Source: Phycisphaerae bacterium
Lineage (GTDB): Bacteria; Planctomycetota; Phycisphaerae; Phycisphaerales; UBA1924
DNA: 64,000 nucleotides
Assembly: GCA_016793805.1 (NCBI GenBank)
Contig: JAEUIZ010000057.1
Coordinates: forward strand, 57,920-121,919
Direction: 5' to 3'
Both the position numbers and the translations under genes were made by a program. This document shows, in pieces, positions 54,673 through 63,862 of the stretch. The notes under the pieces were generated by a model that was not told the origin of the DNA, searched no databases, and saw nothing but the letters and a program-made list of their open reading frames with translations. Position 1 is the stretch's first letter, and every line of letters starts with the position of its first letter.

Positions 54673-55496
54673 GGCGTGTCTCCTTTGGTGATGCGGGTGG
54701 CGGGGAGGAATCCCTTGAGCATGCGCTTGCCGGTACGAAATGCGTTCTCGAATCGGTAGAGATCGCCGCCGACGCCCGGGAGCAGCCCGCACGCGGCCGC
54801 CGCGGCGGCGCACGGAGGCAGCGGGACTGTCCACGCACGGTAGACAAACACGCGGGGCTGATCGGTCGGCATTGGACGGAAGCGCTGGAGGCCGACCATG
54901 CACAGCGCCTCGACCGCAGGACAGGCGGCGGAAGTCATGCTGAACGCATCCGGCGCGAAACCCACATCCAGCGACTTCGCGTTCCCACCCCGGCGCGAAT
55001 CGAAATAAAAAGGCTCACGCTTCTCCTGCTTCTGCCCGGGTTTCGAAGAGTCGGCTGGATCGGTAACGACGCGGAGGTCGTTCAGCGGGTCGGCGTGATT
55101 CGGATCGATGGCCATGCGCATCGCCTTGAAAATCAGCTCCGCGTTCATCGAGCCTGCCCATGTCTTGAGCGCCTTGTCCGCCCACCAGTCGAGTGACAGG
55201 TGGAACGGCTCCCCGAGCGATATCGGGCTGGGGAGTTCGTCGTCGGTTTCATCACCGTTACGCTCGTCGTCGCTTGAGCCTGCTTCATCGCCCGTCGGCA
55301 GTTCGGCAGACGTGAATGACTCAAGGAGTCTGTGGAGAGTTGCGTGGAGATCCGATGAATCAACAACGAACACCCCCGGTTCGAACGCCGCCGTACTGCC
55401 CCGCCACAGCCGTGCCGCCAGTTCCAGCAGCCCGCAGCACGCGAAGAACTGGCCGGGGTTGGTCACATCGACGGGGATTCGGATGGTGTGGCTCAC
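54669..55496 (-). CDS. csb3: Csb3 (Cas8-like) of type I-G
   Basis: A 275-residue Csb3, taken as the type I-G Cas8-like subunit. The marker segment V-T-N-P-G-Q-F-F-A-C-C-G-L-L-E-L-A is at residues 9-25. It has an acidic insert (about residues 70-95, D-E-A-G-S-S-D-D-E-R-N-G-D-E). Start is GTG at 55496, overlapping the cas3 stop by four bases (GTGA), which decides against the longer in-frame start. No separate large Cas8 is visible in the locus, in line with the Geobacter-type I-G gene set. Confidence 0.88.
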   Translation of the reverse strand: MSHTIRIPVDVTNPGQFFACCGLLELAARLWRGSTAAFEPGVFVVDSSDLHATLHRLLESFTSAELPTGDEAGSSDDERNGDETDDELPSPISLGEPFHLSLDWWADKALKTWAGSMNAELIFKAMRMAIDPNHADPLNDLRVVTDPADSSKPGQKQEKREPFYFDSRRGGNAKSLDVGFAPDAFSMTSAACPAVEALCMVGLQRFRPMPTDQPRVFVYRAWTVPLPPCAAAAAACGLLPGVGGDLYRFENAFRTGKRMLKGFLPATRITKGDTP

Positions 55497-58486
55497 GCGG
55501 CACCTCCCGGCGTGCCCTCTTGTCGGCTGCCGGTCCCGGCGCCGTTGTCCGCGGGCGTTGGTGACTCCGAGGCCGCCGCGTCCGCGCAGCGGAGGATCGA
55601 CTCCAGCCACGCCAGGCCCCAGCGCCCGAAGCGTCGCTGGAGGTGCCCGAAGCGCTGCATCACCTCGACGGCCAGCCGCTCGTTGCCGGCGGTCGGGCGC
55701 GGCGTGCCACCCGCCCACGACGGCTCGCCGGGGTCGAAGTGCCGCGGCTCGAAGTGCGGGCGTGCCCAGCCGTGATGCGCGGCGATCAGGTGCAGCACCA
55801 GGTCGCGCGTCGACTTGTCAAGCTTCCGTATCTCGTCCGCAGCGACGGAATCCAACAGTGACCCGAACTCGTGCCGGTAGCCGGCGAGTTGCTTCCAGTG
55901 CCCGTAGCGCTCGCTCTTGGCGATCGAGTGACCATCGCGCAGGCGCTTCTCCTGCGCGTCCCAGTTGCCGGCGTACCGCTGCCAGACGACTCGCGACTTG
56001 CCCGCGTCGTGCCACTTCCCGGCGAGGCGCAGCGCCGTCACCAGTGCGTCGTCCAGCCCCAGCGCCCTGCCCATCTGCTCGGCGACGGAAGCAACCTCCT
56101 TGTTGTGCTGATCCAGGCGCACGCGTTCACCCGGCTCGCGCTCCTGGCCCTTGGCGACGCGGTACTCGAGCGTGGACTGTTCGGCGTCTTCGTCGTCCGC
56201 GGGAGCGAGCGAGATCGTCGCACGCGAGACACCTACGATCGCGTCGCCGCCGAGCAGCGGTCGGCCGTCCCGCATGCGCTGTCGTGCCCGCACGCCGTCA
56301 CGGACCACCTCGGCCACATCGAGCGACCGCGCGTCGGCCGGGGCCGGCTCGTCTCCGGCCAGCATCCCGTCCTTCAGCCCGCCCGCCTCGACGGGAAGCA
56401 CGATCGTGGCGAAGGCGAGGCGTCGCTGGTCTTGGTTGGTCTCCTTGCTGTCAGCGGGAGCGATGTCCGAGAGCCGCACCCACTCCGCCGACCCGCCACG
56501 CATCAGCACGACCCACGGGTCCGCGGGAATCGTCGCGGGCGGAACCGGCGTGTTCTCGCCCTGAACCTCGGGCGCCATCTCGGATTCCATCTCGGGTTCG
56601 ACTTCTTCGCCTGCCGCCAGTGGTACGCCTTCCCCGGTTCCGGCATTCTTCAGTCGCTTCGCCAGCGCCTGAAGTTGCTCCTGCACGCGGTCGGTCCGAT
56701 CTCGCAGCGTTTCCACCGAGCGCAGCGGGAAGGCATCGAACACCTCCGCAAGGTCGTCTCGCGAACACGGGACGGGCTGGCCGTCGTCGTCCACACCCCC
56801 GGCGCCTGCCAGCAGGGCGATGTCCGCCCGCCACGCCACGTGCGTCTCGGGCGGCTCCCACTCGGCCACGCCGTGCAGGTACGGCCCCACCTCGGGGCGG
56901 CCGGGCATCTCGCCGGCGATCGACGTGAGCGACCAGTGGTCGAAGAGGATGTCCGTCGCAGGAAGGATCGTCGGCACGGGTGAGAATGCGGCCTGCTTGT
57001 CCGCAGCCGAGAGATCGCCCATGACTTGCCGCAGTCCGTCCGGCGATACGTCACCGCCGTTCGCCGCGATCCGCCGCAGAATCTCGCCCGTCTTGTCGAC
57101 GGCCGCCTCGTAGTCGTTGACGGCCTTCTTCCTCCCTCCTTCCTTCTTGCCTACCTCCGCTCCCGCGTTCTCCTCGGAGTCTTCATCCTTGCCGGTGGCC
57201 TTCTTCTTATTCCCGGTGGCGCATTCCATGACGACGACGATTTCGGCGGAGCGACCTGTGCCCCCCAGCCGGTTCACGCGCCCGAACCGCTGCGCCATGC
57301 TGTCGAGCGTGGTCAGATCGCACACCAAGTGGTCAGCGTCGAGGTCCGCGCCCACTTCGCCGGCTGAGGTGGAAACCAGGTAAAGCGAGTCTTTGAGCGG
57401 CGAGGACCGATCCGCCCCAGCCTTGAAGGCGCAGAACACTTCGCTTTCGGCGAGTTCGTCCCGCTCCTTGCCGCGTATGGTGCCCGTCAGTCTCGCGACG
57501 CGTGTTCCGCCGCCATCGCCCAGTTCCTTCTTAATGGCCTCGGCGACCGTCGCGACGTCATTGGGCGAACGAACATAGACCAGCACCCGCGAGGGCGATT
57601 TGCCCAGTCTCAGGGCCTCCCCAGCGATCCTTGCGCCGAACTTACGCCTGTCGGCATCAACGATCGTGAGTGTCTTGCACGCTTTTAGCCGCTGCGACAC
57701 CATAGGGTCTTGCAGATCCTCATCTTCGATGCCGAATAGAGATCCGCCGTCCGTTCCGCCGTTGCTCTCAGCCCCGCCTCCTCGCGTCGTCGCCGACAGG
57801 CTCATCACGCGGATCGGGCGCGACTCGCTGCACCGTGCCTGCTCCGCAGCGATGCCACGGAGCAGTTCATTGAACGCCGGGGAGAGGTGCGCCTCGTCAT
57901 GCACGATCAGCGCATCCTGTCCGATGAGCCCCGCGTGGTGGGCACGCCCGTACCGCCCGTCGCCGTAGCCGGAGAAGAGCAGCTTGCTTCCGATCATGTC
58001 GATGGTGCCGATGATGATCGCCGGTCGGGCGGGGTTCTTCTTCCACTCGCCATTGTCGGCCAGTTCGCCGCGGATCGTGCTGACGGCGAGCGGGGTTGCC
58101 GAAGGATCACCCGCGAGACGGGCCAGACCCTCCCGCAGACAACAGGCCATGCCATTGGGCTCGGCGGCGTTGGCGGGCTGCTGAATACGCCGCAGAATCC
58201 TCGTCGCGTCGTCGGTCGCCTGATCGACCACCGTCCGACGGTTCACGATGTAGACCAGCCGTCGAGGCAGCTTCGTGCCGCACGCCCCCCCACACAGCGC
58301 GATCAACCAGATCGGGATGACCGAAGTCTTGCCCAGGCCCGTCGGCAGGTGGCACACGCCGGGAATATCGCCGCGCACGAGCCGCTCATAAAGACGGGTC
58401 TGCCACTTCAAGGGCGGGCGGTGACAGACCTCGAGTGCACGGAATGCCGTCTCGAAGTCCAAAGTCCCGCGCACTGTGCATTGCAT
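55493..58486 (-). CDS. cas3: Cas3 helicase-nuclease with C-terminal HD domain
   Basis: A 997-residue Cas3 with helicase first and HD last, the reverse of the type I-E order but usual in I-G. Helicase motifs: Walker A L-P-T-G-L-G-K-T-S near 50, D-E-A-H near 197, S-A-T near 225 and Q-R-F-G-R-V-N-R-L near 400. A lysine/acidic insert lies at about 422-455. The HD domain has K-W-H-D-A-G-K-S near 823 and a later H-H-G-W-A-R-P-H. It unwinds and shreds target DNA after Cascade binding. The N terminus Q-C-T-V-R-G-T-L follows ATG at 58486. Confidence 0.93.
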   Translation of the reverse strand: MQCTVRGTLDFETAFRALEVCHRPPLKWQTRLYERLVRGDIPGVCHLPTGLGKTSVIPIWLIALCGGACGTKLPRRLVYIVNRRTVVDQATDDATRILRRIQQPANAAEPNGMACCLREGLARLAGDPSATPLAVSTIRGELADNGEWKKNPARPAIIIGTIDMIGSKLLFSGYGDGRYGRAHHAGLIGQDALIVHDEAHLSPAFNELLRGIAAEQARCSESRPIRVMSLSATTRGGGAESNGGTDGGSLFGIEDEDLQDPMVSQRLKACKTLTIVDADRRKFGARIAGEALRLGKSPSRVLVYVRSPNDVATVAEAIKKELGDGGGTRVARLTGTIRGKERDELAESEVFCAFKAGADRSSPLKDSLYLVSTSAGEVGADLDADHLVCDLTTLDSMAQRFGRVNRLGGTGRSAEIVVVMECATGNKKKATGKDEDSEENAGAEVGKKEGGRKKAVNDYEAAVDKTGEILRRIAANGGDVSPDGLRQVMGDLSAADKQAAFSPVPTILPATDILFDHWSLTSIAGEMPGRPEVGPYLHGVAEWEPPETHVAWRADIALLAGAGGVDDDGQPVPCSRDDLAEVFDAFPLRSVETLRDRTDRVQEQLQALAKRLKNAGTGEGVPLAAGEEVEPEMESEMAPEVQGENTPVPPATIPADPWVVLMRGGSAEWVRLSDIAPADSKETNQDQRRLAFATIVLPVEAGGLKDGMLAGDEPAPADARSLDVAEVVRDGVRARQRMRDGRPLLGGDAIVGVSRATISLAPADDEDAEQSTLEYRVAKGQEREPGERVRLDQHNKEVASVAEQMGRALGLDDALVTALRLAGKWHDAGKSRVVWQRYAGNWDAQEKRLRDGHSIAKSERYGHWKQLAGYRHEFGSLLDSVAADEIRKLDKSTRDLVLHLIAAHHGWARPHFEPRHFDPGEPSWAGGTPRPTAGNERLAVEVMQRFGHLQRRFGRWGLAWLESILRCADAAASESPTPADNGAGTGSRQEGTPGGAA

Positions 58487-58602
58487 GGCGGCCGATCCTA
58501 TTGAATCCCGGGCTCTCCTGCAAACGATCTGGGCCTGGCCGACGAGTCCGTCCGATCGAGGCGTCGGTGTGTACTTCGAGGAATGAATAGATTATCGAAG
58601 TC

Positions 58603-59397
58603 GTGGATAACAGGCTGTTGAACAACCGCCGATCTGGGGATGTTCAGTCGACTTCGGAACTCGCGATGTTTCCGGGTTGTGGGATCGGCCGGCCCTTCAC
58701 GCCGCGGATCAACGCGCTGCTGCGGCACGAAGGATGGCGTGTGAACCACAAGCGTGTGGAACGGATCTGGCGGAGGGAGGGCCTGAAGGTGCCCCGGCGG
58801 CAGCCCAAGCGTGGGCGGCTGTGGCTGAACGACGGGAGCTGCATCCGTCTGCGGCCCGAGCACAAGGACCACGTGTGGGCGTACGACTTCGTGTCGGCGC
58901 GGACGCACGACGGGCTGCCGCTGCGGATCCTGGCGATCGTGGACGAGTTCACGCGGGAGTGCCTGAGCATCGACGTGGCCCGGAACCTGAACAGCGACGA
59001 CGTGCTGGAGCGGCTGGCGTGGCTGATGGCGACGCGCGGCGTGCCGGGGCACCTCCGCAGCGACAACGGGCCGGAGACGACGGCGAAGGTGGTGCGCGAC
59101 TGGCTGGCGAAGGTGGGCGTGACGACGCTGTACATCGAGCCGGGCAGCCCGTGGGAGAACGGGTACGTGGAGAGCTTCAACGGCAAACTGCGGGACGAGC
59201 TGCTCAACGGGGAGATGTTCTACTCGGTGAAGGAGGCCAAGGTGCTGATCGAGTCCTGGCGCAGGCATTACAACACCAGGCGGCCGCACAGCGCGCTGGG
59301 CTACCGGCCCCCGGCGCCGGAGACGATCGCTGCTGGGCCACCCTCCGCTTCGCTCCGGTCGGCCCAGCAGCGGGGTGCGGCAGTGCTCGGACTCTGA
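58603..59397 (+). pseudogene. 5'-truncated IS3-family transposase (OrfB)
   Basis: The frame carries an IS3-type OrfB from the second half of its HTH_21 domain ([14 protein letters not shown]) through the rve integrase domain. DDE catalytic residues are visible: D in A-Y-D-F-V, D in R-S-D-N-G-P-E, E in Y-V-E-S-F-N-G-K. Homologous sequence appears to begin near 58700; the first about 30 codons do not match. OrfA and the start of OrfB are missing, so the copy is probably dead. The stop is followed by a possible right terminal repeat. Confidence 0.8.
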
Positions 59398-59429
59398 TAG
59401 ACTCTGGTACGTCAACCGGGGAAAGGTCA
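58700..59429 (+). mobile_element. IS3-family remnant with right end
   Basis: The remnant covers the truncated OrfB and its 3' flank. The right end is placed at 59429: the minus strand there starts TGACCTTTCCCCGG, a sequence of the TGACC-type IS3 terminal repeat. The left end is lost; it breaks off between cas3 and about position 58700. No target-site duplication can be checked without the left end. It separates the CRISPR-Cas locus from the recombinase unit. Confidence 0.55.
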
Positions 59430-59435
59430 GTCCCG

Positions 59436-59747
59436 GTGACGGTCGCCGCGGCCTCGCCCTCCACGCCGCCCTCACTGCCGACGATCGAATCGCTGGGGAC
59501 TTCGGAAGCCGCCGCCGAACTCAAGAGCGACCTGGCCCGATCCCCATCCGATCACGTCGCCATAGCCCGGTGGTGCATCGAGGGCATCGAGGATCAGCCG
59601 GAACGCTGGGCCCAGCGGCACGCATGGCTCCAGACGCTGGCCGCTCGACTCGTCCGCGACCACGAACAGCAGATCGTCGAAGCCGCACGGGCGCTGTACC
59701 TGCGCGGCGTGGTTTCAGTCCCTCTCTTTGAATGGAGTGCCTCATGA
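59436..59747 (+). CDS. Small hypothetical protein before recombinase unit
   Basis: A 103-residue frame starting at GTG 59436, or a later start. It is Ala/Ser/Pro rich at the start and then helical (E-L-K-S-D-L-A-R, W-C-I-E-G-I-E-D-Q-P-E-R-W, L-V-R-D-H-E-Q-Q-I). Its stop overlaps the next gene's ATG by four bases (ATGA), which supports it being real. No family recognised. Located only 7 bases after the IS3 right end, so its original promoter may have been displaced. Confidence 0.5.
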   Translation: MTVAAASPSTPPSLPTIESLGTSEAAAELKSDLARSPSDHVAIARWCIEGIEDQPERWAQRHAWLQTLAARLVRDHEQQIVEAARALYLRGVVSVPLFEWSAS

Positions 59748-60433
59748 CAAGCCTCGCCCAAATCGCCCAGAACAAGAAGCAGCAGGCCCGCGCCGCGTTC
59801 ATCGAAGCGGCCTGGGCGGAAGCCCCCCTGGAGCACCTGGCCGATCTGGCCCGCGACGCAGGACTCGAGCCGTCGGCCGCCGACACGATCATCGCTCGCA
59901 TCGCCGAGGCCCGCGGCGACATGAAGCCGACGAGGGAGATTCCCCGTCTGCGCCGGGCGGCGGCAAAGACCAAGGCCGACGCTGAGGCGACCCGGGCCCG
60001 TATCGATGCCGCGGTCGAGAAACTCGAAGCCGAGGCCGACGCGGCGTCATCTCAGGCCACCGCGGCCTGGCGAGAGATGATCGCGGCAGACTCGGCGGCT
60101 CAGCGGCTGCTGGCGTTGCACGACCAGGGTCTGCTCCCCGCCACGCGTCTGCCCAAGGAGGTGCTGGCTCTCGTCGAGCGGCGCGACAAGGAACGCCACG
60201 CCACCGAGGCTCACGCGACACTCATCGCCGCCACGAACGAGCGCAGCCGCCTCCGCGGCATCGTCGATCGGCTCGAGTCGGAGTTGCTGAACCTCCCGGC
60301 CTCGCGCGAGCAGCCGCGCCAGGCGGCCATACTGGAGAAGGCGGTCGCGCGCGCCAAGGCCGACCTGGCCGCGGCCGAGGACCGCCTGGCCGACGCTGAG
60401 CGAACGCACGCCGCCGCCCGCAGCGCCCTGTAG
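59744..60433 (+). CDS. Coiled-coil hypothetical protein
   Basis: A 229-residue protein, almost wholly alpha-helical by composition (Ala, Glu, Arg, Lys). Heptad-like patterns suggest a long coiled coil around residues 70-110 and 145-225. A short segment L-A-D-L-A-R-D-A-G-L-E-P-S-A-A-D-T may be a small N-terminal domain. ATG at 59744 has GGAG eight bases upstream and overlaps the previous stop. The integrase gene follows 136 bases later. Could be a recombinase accessory factor; not known. Confidence 0.55.
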   Translation: MTSLAQIAQNKKQQARAAFIEAAWAEAPLEHLADLARDAGLEPSAADTIIARIAEARGDMKPTREIPRLRRAAAKTKADAEATRARIDAAVEKLEAEADAASSQATAAWREMIAADSAAQRLLALHDQGLLPATRLPKEVLALVERRDKERHATEAHATLIAATNERSRLRGIVDRLESELLNLPASREQPRQAAILEKAVARAKADLAAAEDRLADAERTHAAARSAL

Positions 60434-60457
60434 TCCTGCACATCCCCGCACGCATCG

Positions 60458-60480
60458 CCCCCGGGCGTAGCCGCCGGGGG
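60458..60480. terminator. GC hairpin after the coiled-coil gene
   Basis: CCCCCGG at 60458-60464 pairs with CCGGGGG at 60474-60480 across a 9-base loop, 25 bases after the stop at 60433. There is no U-run, so if it terminates it would need help from Rho or further structure. Confidence 0.4.
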
Positions 60481-60519
60481 GCGACTTGACCCGTGCCACC
60501 GGCCAGCCCTGACTGTGAC

Positions 60520-60550
60520 CCCCGATCCCGGCAACCCGCCGAGATCGGGG
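60520..60550 (+). promoter_or_regulatory. Hairpin just before the integrase start
   Basis: CCCCGATC at 60520-60527 pairs with GATCGGGG at 60543-60550 over 8 bases with a 15-base loop. It ends 20 bases ahead of the integrase ATG, overlapping the region where a ribosome would bind, and might limit integrase translation or act as a protein site. Function is inferred from position only. Confidence 0.4.
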
Positions 60551-60569
60551 CGATGGAGACCTCCGCCCG

Positions 60570-62027
60570 ATGGGCACCGTGTTCCGCAAAGCCTGGACCG
60601 CACCCCTGCCGCCCGGCGCGCAGATCATTGTGCAGCGCGGCAAGCGCCTCGCACGCTACCAACTCCGTAACGGCAAGGTCCGCACCGCCGAGGTGTTCAC
60701 GGCTGCCGATGGCCGTGTCCGCATCCGCGGCGAGACCAAGGCGTACATCGCCAAGTTCCGGGATGCTGCCGGATTCTGGGTCGAGCGGCCGACCGGCTGC
60801 TCCGATGAGACCGCCGCGCGGGCCGTGCTGGCCCAACTGGTGCGTCGGGCCGAACTGATCCGCGCCGGCGTGATCACCCCCGAGGAGGACGCCGCGTCGC
60901 GGCACGGGGCCGAGTCGATCGAGACGAACTTGGACGCGTGGCGGGACCACCTGCGGCTCAAGGGCAGCACCGAGCACTGGTACACGCAGGCCCGGCGTCG
61001 CGTGGCCCGCGTCGCTACCGACCGGGGCGTGAAGCGTCTGCGAGACTTCACGGCCGCGACGGTCGAGCGGTGGCTCCGGGATCAGGCCGACACGGGCATG
61101 TCCGCGGGCACGCGGAACGGGTACCGGCAGGCGTGCGTGACGTTCGTCAACTGGTGCGTCCGCGCTGCGCGGCTCACGCACAACCCGCTGCTGGCCGTCG
61201 CGGTGGACGACCAGCGGGCCGACACCCGGCGGCAGCGCCGGGCGCTGACGGAAGAGGAACTGGCCCGGCTCCTCGACGCGGCCCAGCGCCGCCCGCTGGC
61301 CGACGCGATGACGGTGCGGCGAGGGGACGCCAAGGGCCAGGCGCAGGCGAAGTTGTCGGCCGCGACGCGGGAGAACCTGCTGCGCATCGGCCGCGAGCGG
61401 GCGCTGATCTACAAGACGTTGGTGCTCACTGGCCTGCGGGAGGGCGAGCTGGCCAGCATCACGGTGGGCCAGGTGGACCTGGGTGGCGGGGACGCCCGCG
61501 TGCCACACATCGCGCTGAACGCCCGCGACGAGAAGAACCGGCGCGGGTCGGAGATTCCGCTGCGGACGGATCTCGCCGCTGACATCCGCTCGTGGTTGGC
61601 CGACCGGCTGGCGTGGGCCCAGCAGGCCGCCAGCGACGCTGATGAGCCGATCCCCGCCACACTGCCGAGCGACGAGGCGCTGTTCGACGTGCCCGACGGA
61701 CTGATCCGAATCTTCGACCGCGATCTGGTGTTCGCCGGTCTGGCCCGCATCGAGAAACGCGGCGGCAAGGATGTGGTCGTCAAGACCGACGATCGCGGCC
61801 GCACCATCGACATCCACGCCCTGCGGCACACGTTCGCGACGCACCTGTCGAAGGCGGGCGTTCCGCTCCGGACGGCGCGGGCCGCCATGCGGCACAGCGA
61901 CCCGAGCCTGACAGCCAACGTCTACACCGACCCGAAACTCCTCGACGTAGCCGGAGCGGTGGCGAGCCTGCCGGACCTGCCATTGACTAGGATTGCTCGG
62001 GCAGTAGAAGCCGTCGCATCCCACTGA
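60570..62027 (+). CDS. Tyrosine recombinase / integrase
   Basis: A 485-residue phage-type integrase. N-terminal SAM-like core-binding region about 115-220 (N-L-D-A-W-R-D-H-L, A-G-T-R-N-G-Y-R-Q-A). The catalytic residues are visible: R in T-G-L-R-E-G-E-L near 287, H-x-x-R in H-A-L-R-H-T-F near 416, H in M-R-H-S near 440 and Y in N-V-Y-T-D near 451. It appears intact. The element it moves is not obvious, though the half tRNA at 47600 and the CRISPR locus lie to its left. A hairpin precedes its start. Confidence 0.9.
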   Translation: MGTVFRKAWTAPLPPGAQIIVQRGKRLARYQLRNGKVRTAEVFTAADGRVRIRGETKAYIAKFRDAAGFWVERPTGCSDETAARAVLAQLVRRAELIRAGVITPEEDAASRHGAESIETNLDAWRDHLRLKGSTEHWYTQARRRVARVATDRGVKRLRDFTAATVERWLRDQADTGMSAGTRNGYRQACVTFVNWCVRAARLTHNPLLAVAVDDQRADTRRQRRALTEEELARLLDAAQRRPLADAMTVRRGDAKGQAQAKLSAATRENLLRIGRERALIYKTLVLTGLREGELASITVGQVDLGGGDARVPHIALNARDEKNRRGSEIPLRTDLAADIRSWLADRLAWAQQAASDADEPIPATLPSDEALFDVPDGLIRIFDRDLVFAGLARIEKRGGKDVVVKTDDRGRTIDIHALRHTFATHLSKAGVPLRTARAAMRHSDPSLTANVYTDPKLLDVAGAVASLPDLPLTRIARAVEAVASH

Positions 62028-62243
62028 AGGCCGTGGTGCGTGCACTTCGTTGAATGCTCGCCAGCTGCGGCCCGGCTGCTTGGCCCCCGTCACGGTCAGC
62101 AACCGATCGACTCGCACCAAACCGCCTGCCACTATGGCAGCATTCTTGCCGCGACATCTACACTTCCTAGCAGGAACTAGGTGCATCCGAGTCTCCCGGT
62201 GGGGGAACCGGTCTGGCACACCAATTGCCGAGAGACAAGGACC

Positions 62244-63862
62244 ATGATCCTCAAGACCGCCCACGTGACCAAGTACAAGTGTGCGAAGGACTCGACCGAG
62301 TTCTCGATCGACCAGGACGTGACGTGCCTTGTCGGCAAGAACGAGGCAGGCAAGACCACTATCTTGGAAGCCCTGTCCAAGTTGAAGCCCGTGCGCGAAG
62401 AGGACGGCAGATTCGACGTGACTCGGGACTATCCGCGTCATGAGCTGACGGATTACCAAGCAATCCACGAATCAAAGCCCGCGACCGTGATTTCGACTGT
62501 GTGGCAGTTGGAGGAAGAAGATCACATCGCGTTGGAAGCCAAGATCGGGCCTGCTGCCCGCAAGATCGAGACGGTGCGGTTCACAAAGAACTACAAGAAC
62601 GAAGTGGTGGCGTACTTCGCGCTCGACGAAGCTGAGGTCGTTCAAGGAGTCTTGAAGGGCCCTGAGGTCGATGCAAAGGACCGCACCAAGTACAAATCAG
62701 CCGCCACCGTACAGGACCTCGTGAAGCAGTTGGGCACGACTCCGGAGGAACAGCAGCAGCGTGCCGCAATGATCCAGCAGATTCAGGCGAGGTTTGGGAA
62801 CAAGACTGCTAGGCAGGTCGCCTTCGACGTGATGTGGAGCCGCATCCCAAAGTTCGCCTACTTCTCGCAGTACCTCCGCATGCCTGGCCAGTTGGCCGTG
62901 GACGCCTTTACGCAGCGAACCAACAACAATCAGCAGACCGACGAAGACCGCGTTTTCTCGTCGCTGCTGGACATGATCGGAATGTCAGTTGCCCAGTTTT
63001 CCGCGATTCAGAACTTCGAGGATCTGTCCGCCCGCCTCGAAGCCACGTCCAACAAGTTGACCAAAGAGCTCGTGCGCTACTGGAGCTAGAACGAGTACCT
63101 GAAGATGAACTTCAGGTATGATCACTCACGTCCTGCCGATCCGCCACCATTCCACAGCGGCTGGATTTTGCGAACTCGGATCGAGAACACTCGTCACGGA
63201 GCTACGACCGGATTTGACCAGCGAAGCAGCGGCTTCGTGTGGTTCTTCTCGTTTTTGGTGTGGTTCAACCAGTTGAAGAAGAACATCGCGGACAACCTCA
63301 TCATCCTTCTCGATGAGCCTGGCTTGGCCCTGCACGCCTCCGCGCAAGCCGATCTGCTCCGCTACATCGAAGAGCGACTCGCGCCCAGCTACCAAGTCGT
63401 CTACACCACGCACTCGCCGTTCATGCTCGACCCGTCGAACCTGCTCCGCGCCCGCACGGTTGAGGACGTGTACCGGGAGGTCGGCGACGACGAAAGCCCC
63501 GACACCGATCCGCACCGTGGCACCAAGGTCTCCTATCAGGTGCTGCGTGCCGAGCGGGCCACACTGTTCCCGCTCAGGGCCTGCCTCGGATACGAGATCA
63601 CCCAATCGCTCTTCATCGGCAGGCACAATCTGCTTGTCGAAGGCCCTTCCGACCTGCTCTACATCGACTGGTTCCGCCGCAAACTCGCCGCCGCCAATCG
63701 GACGTCACTCGACCCTCTTTGGACCATCGTGCCCTGCGGCGGCGTCTCCAAGGTCTCGGCCTTCATGAGCCTGTTCGGCGGCAACGATCTTCATTGCGCG
63801 GTCCTTTGCGATTTCGCCGACGGCGGCAAGAAGGAAGTGGAGAAGTTGCGAAGTTCGGACCT
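62244..63862 (+). pseudogene. OLD-family ATPase-TOPRIM nuclease gene, broken by an amber codon and an IS
   Basis: A single reading frame with Walker A V-G-K-N-E-A-G-K-T-T near the N terminus, an ABC-type D-loop segment I-I-L-L-D-E-P-G-L-A-L-H and a TOPRIM start L-V-E-G-P-S-D-L-L-Y, then V-L-C-D-F-A-D. This is the OLD/GajA-like architecture. An in-frame TAG at 63087-63089 follows Y-W-S; one change (TAG to CAG, Gln) would restore it. The 3' end is lost where an IS5-like element begins about 63863, inside the TOPRIM domain. It may be one part of a defence system (Gabija-like or other), but a partner gene is not visible. Start ATG at 62244. Confidence 0.82.

Noticed and set aside
58603..59397. 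Intact IS3 element
   Set aside because: OrfA and the beginning of OrfB are absent and the left terminal repeat is not found.
62166..62181. Small inverted repeat CCTAG / CTAGG before the OLD gene
   Set aside because: Five-base arms are too short to treat as a terminator or operator without other evidence.
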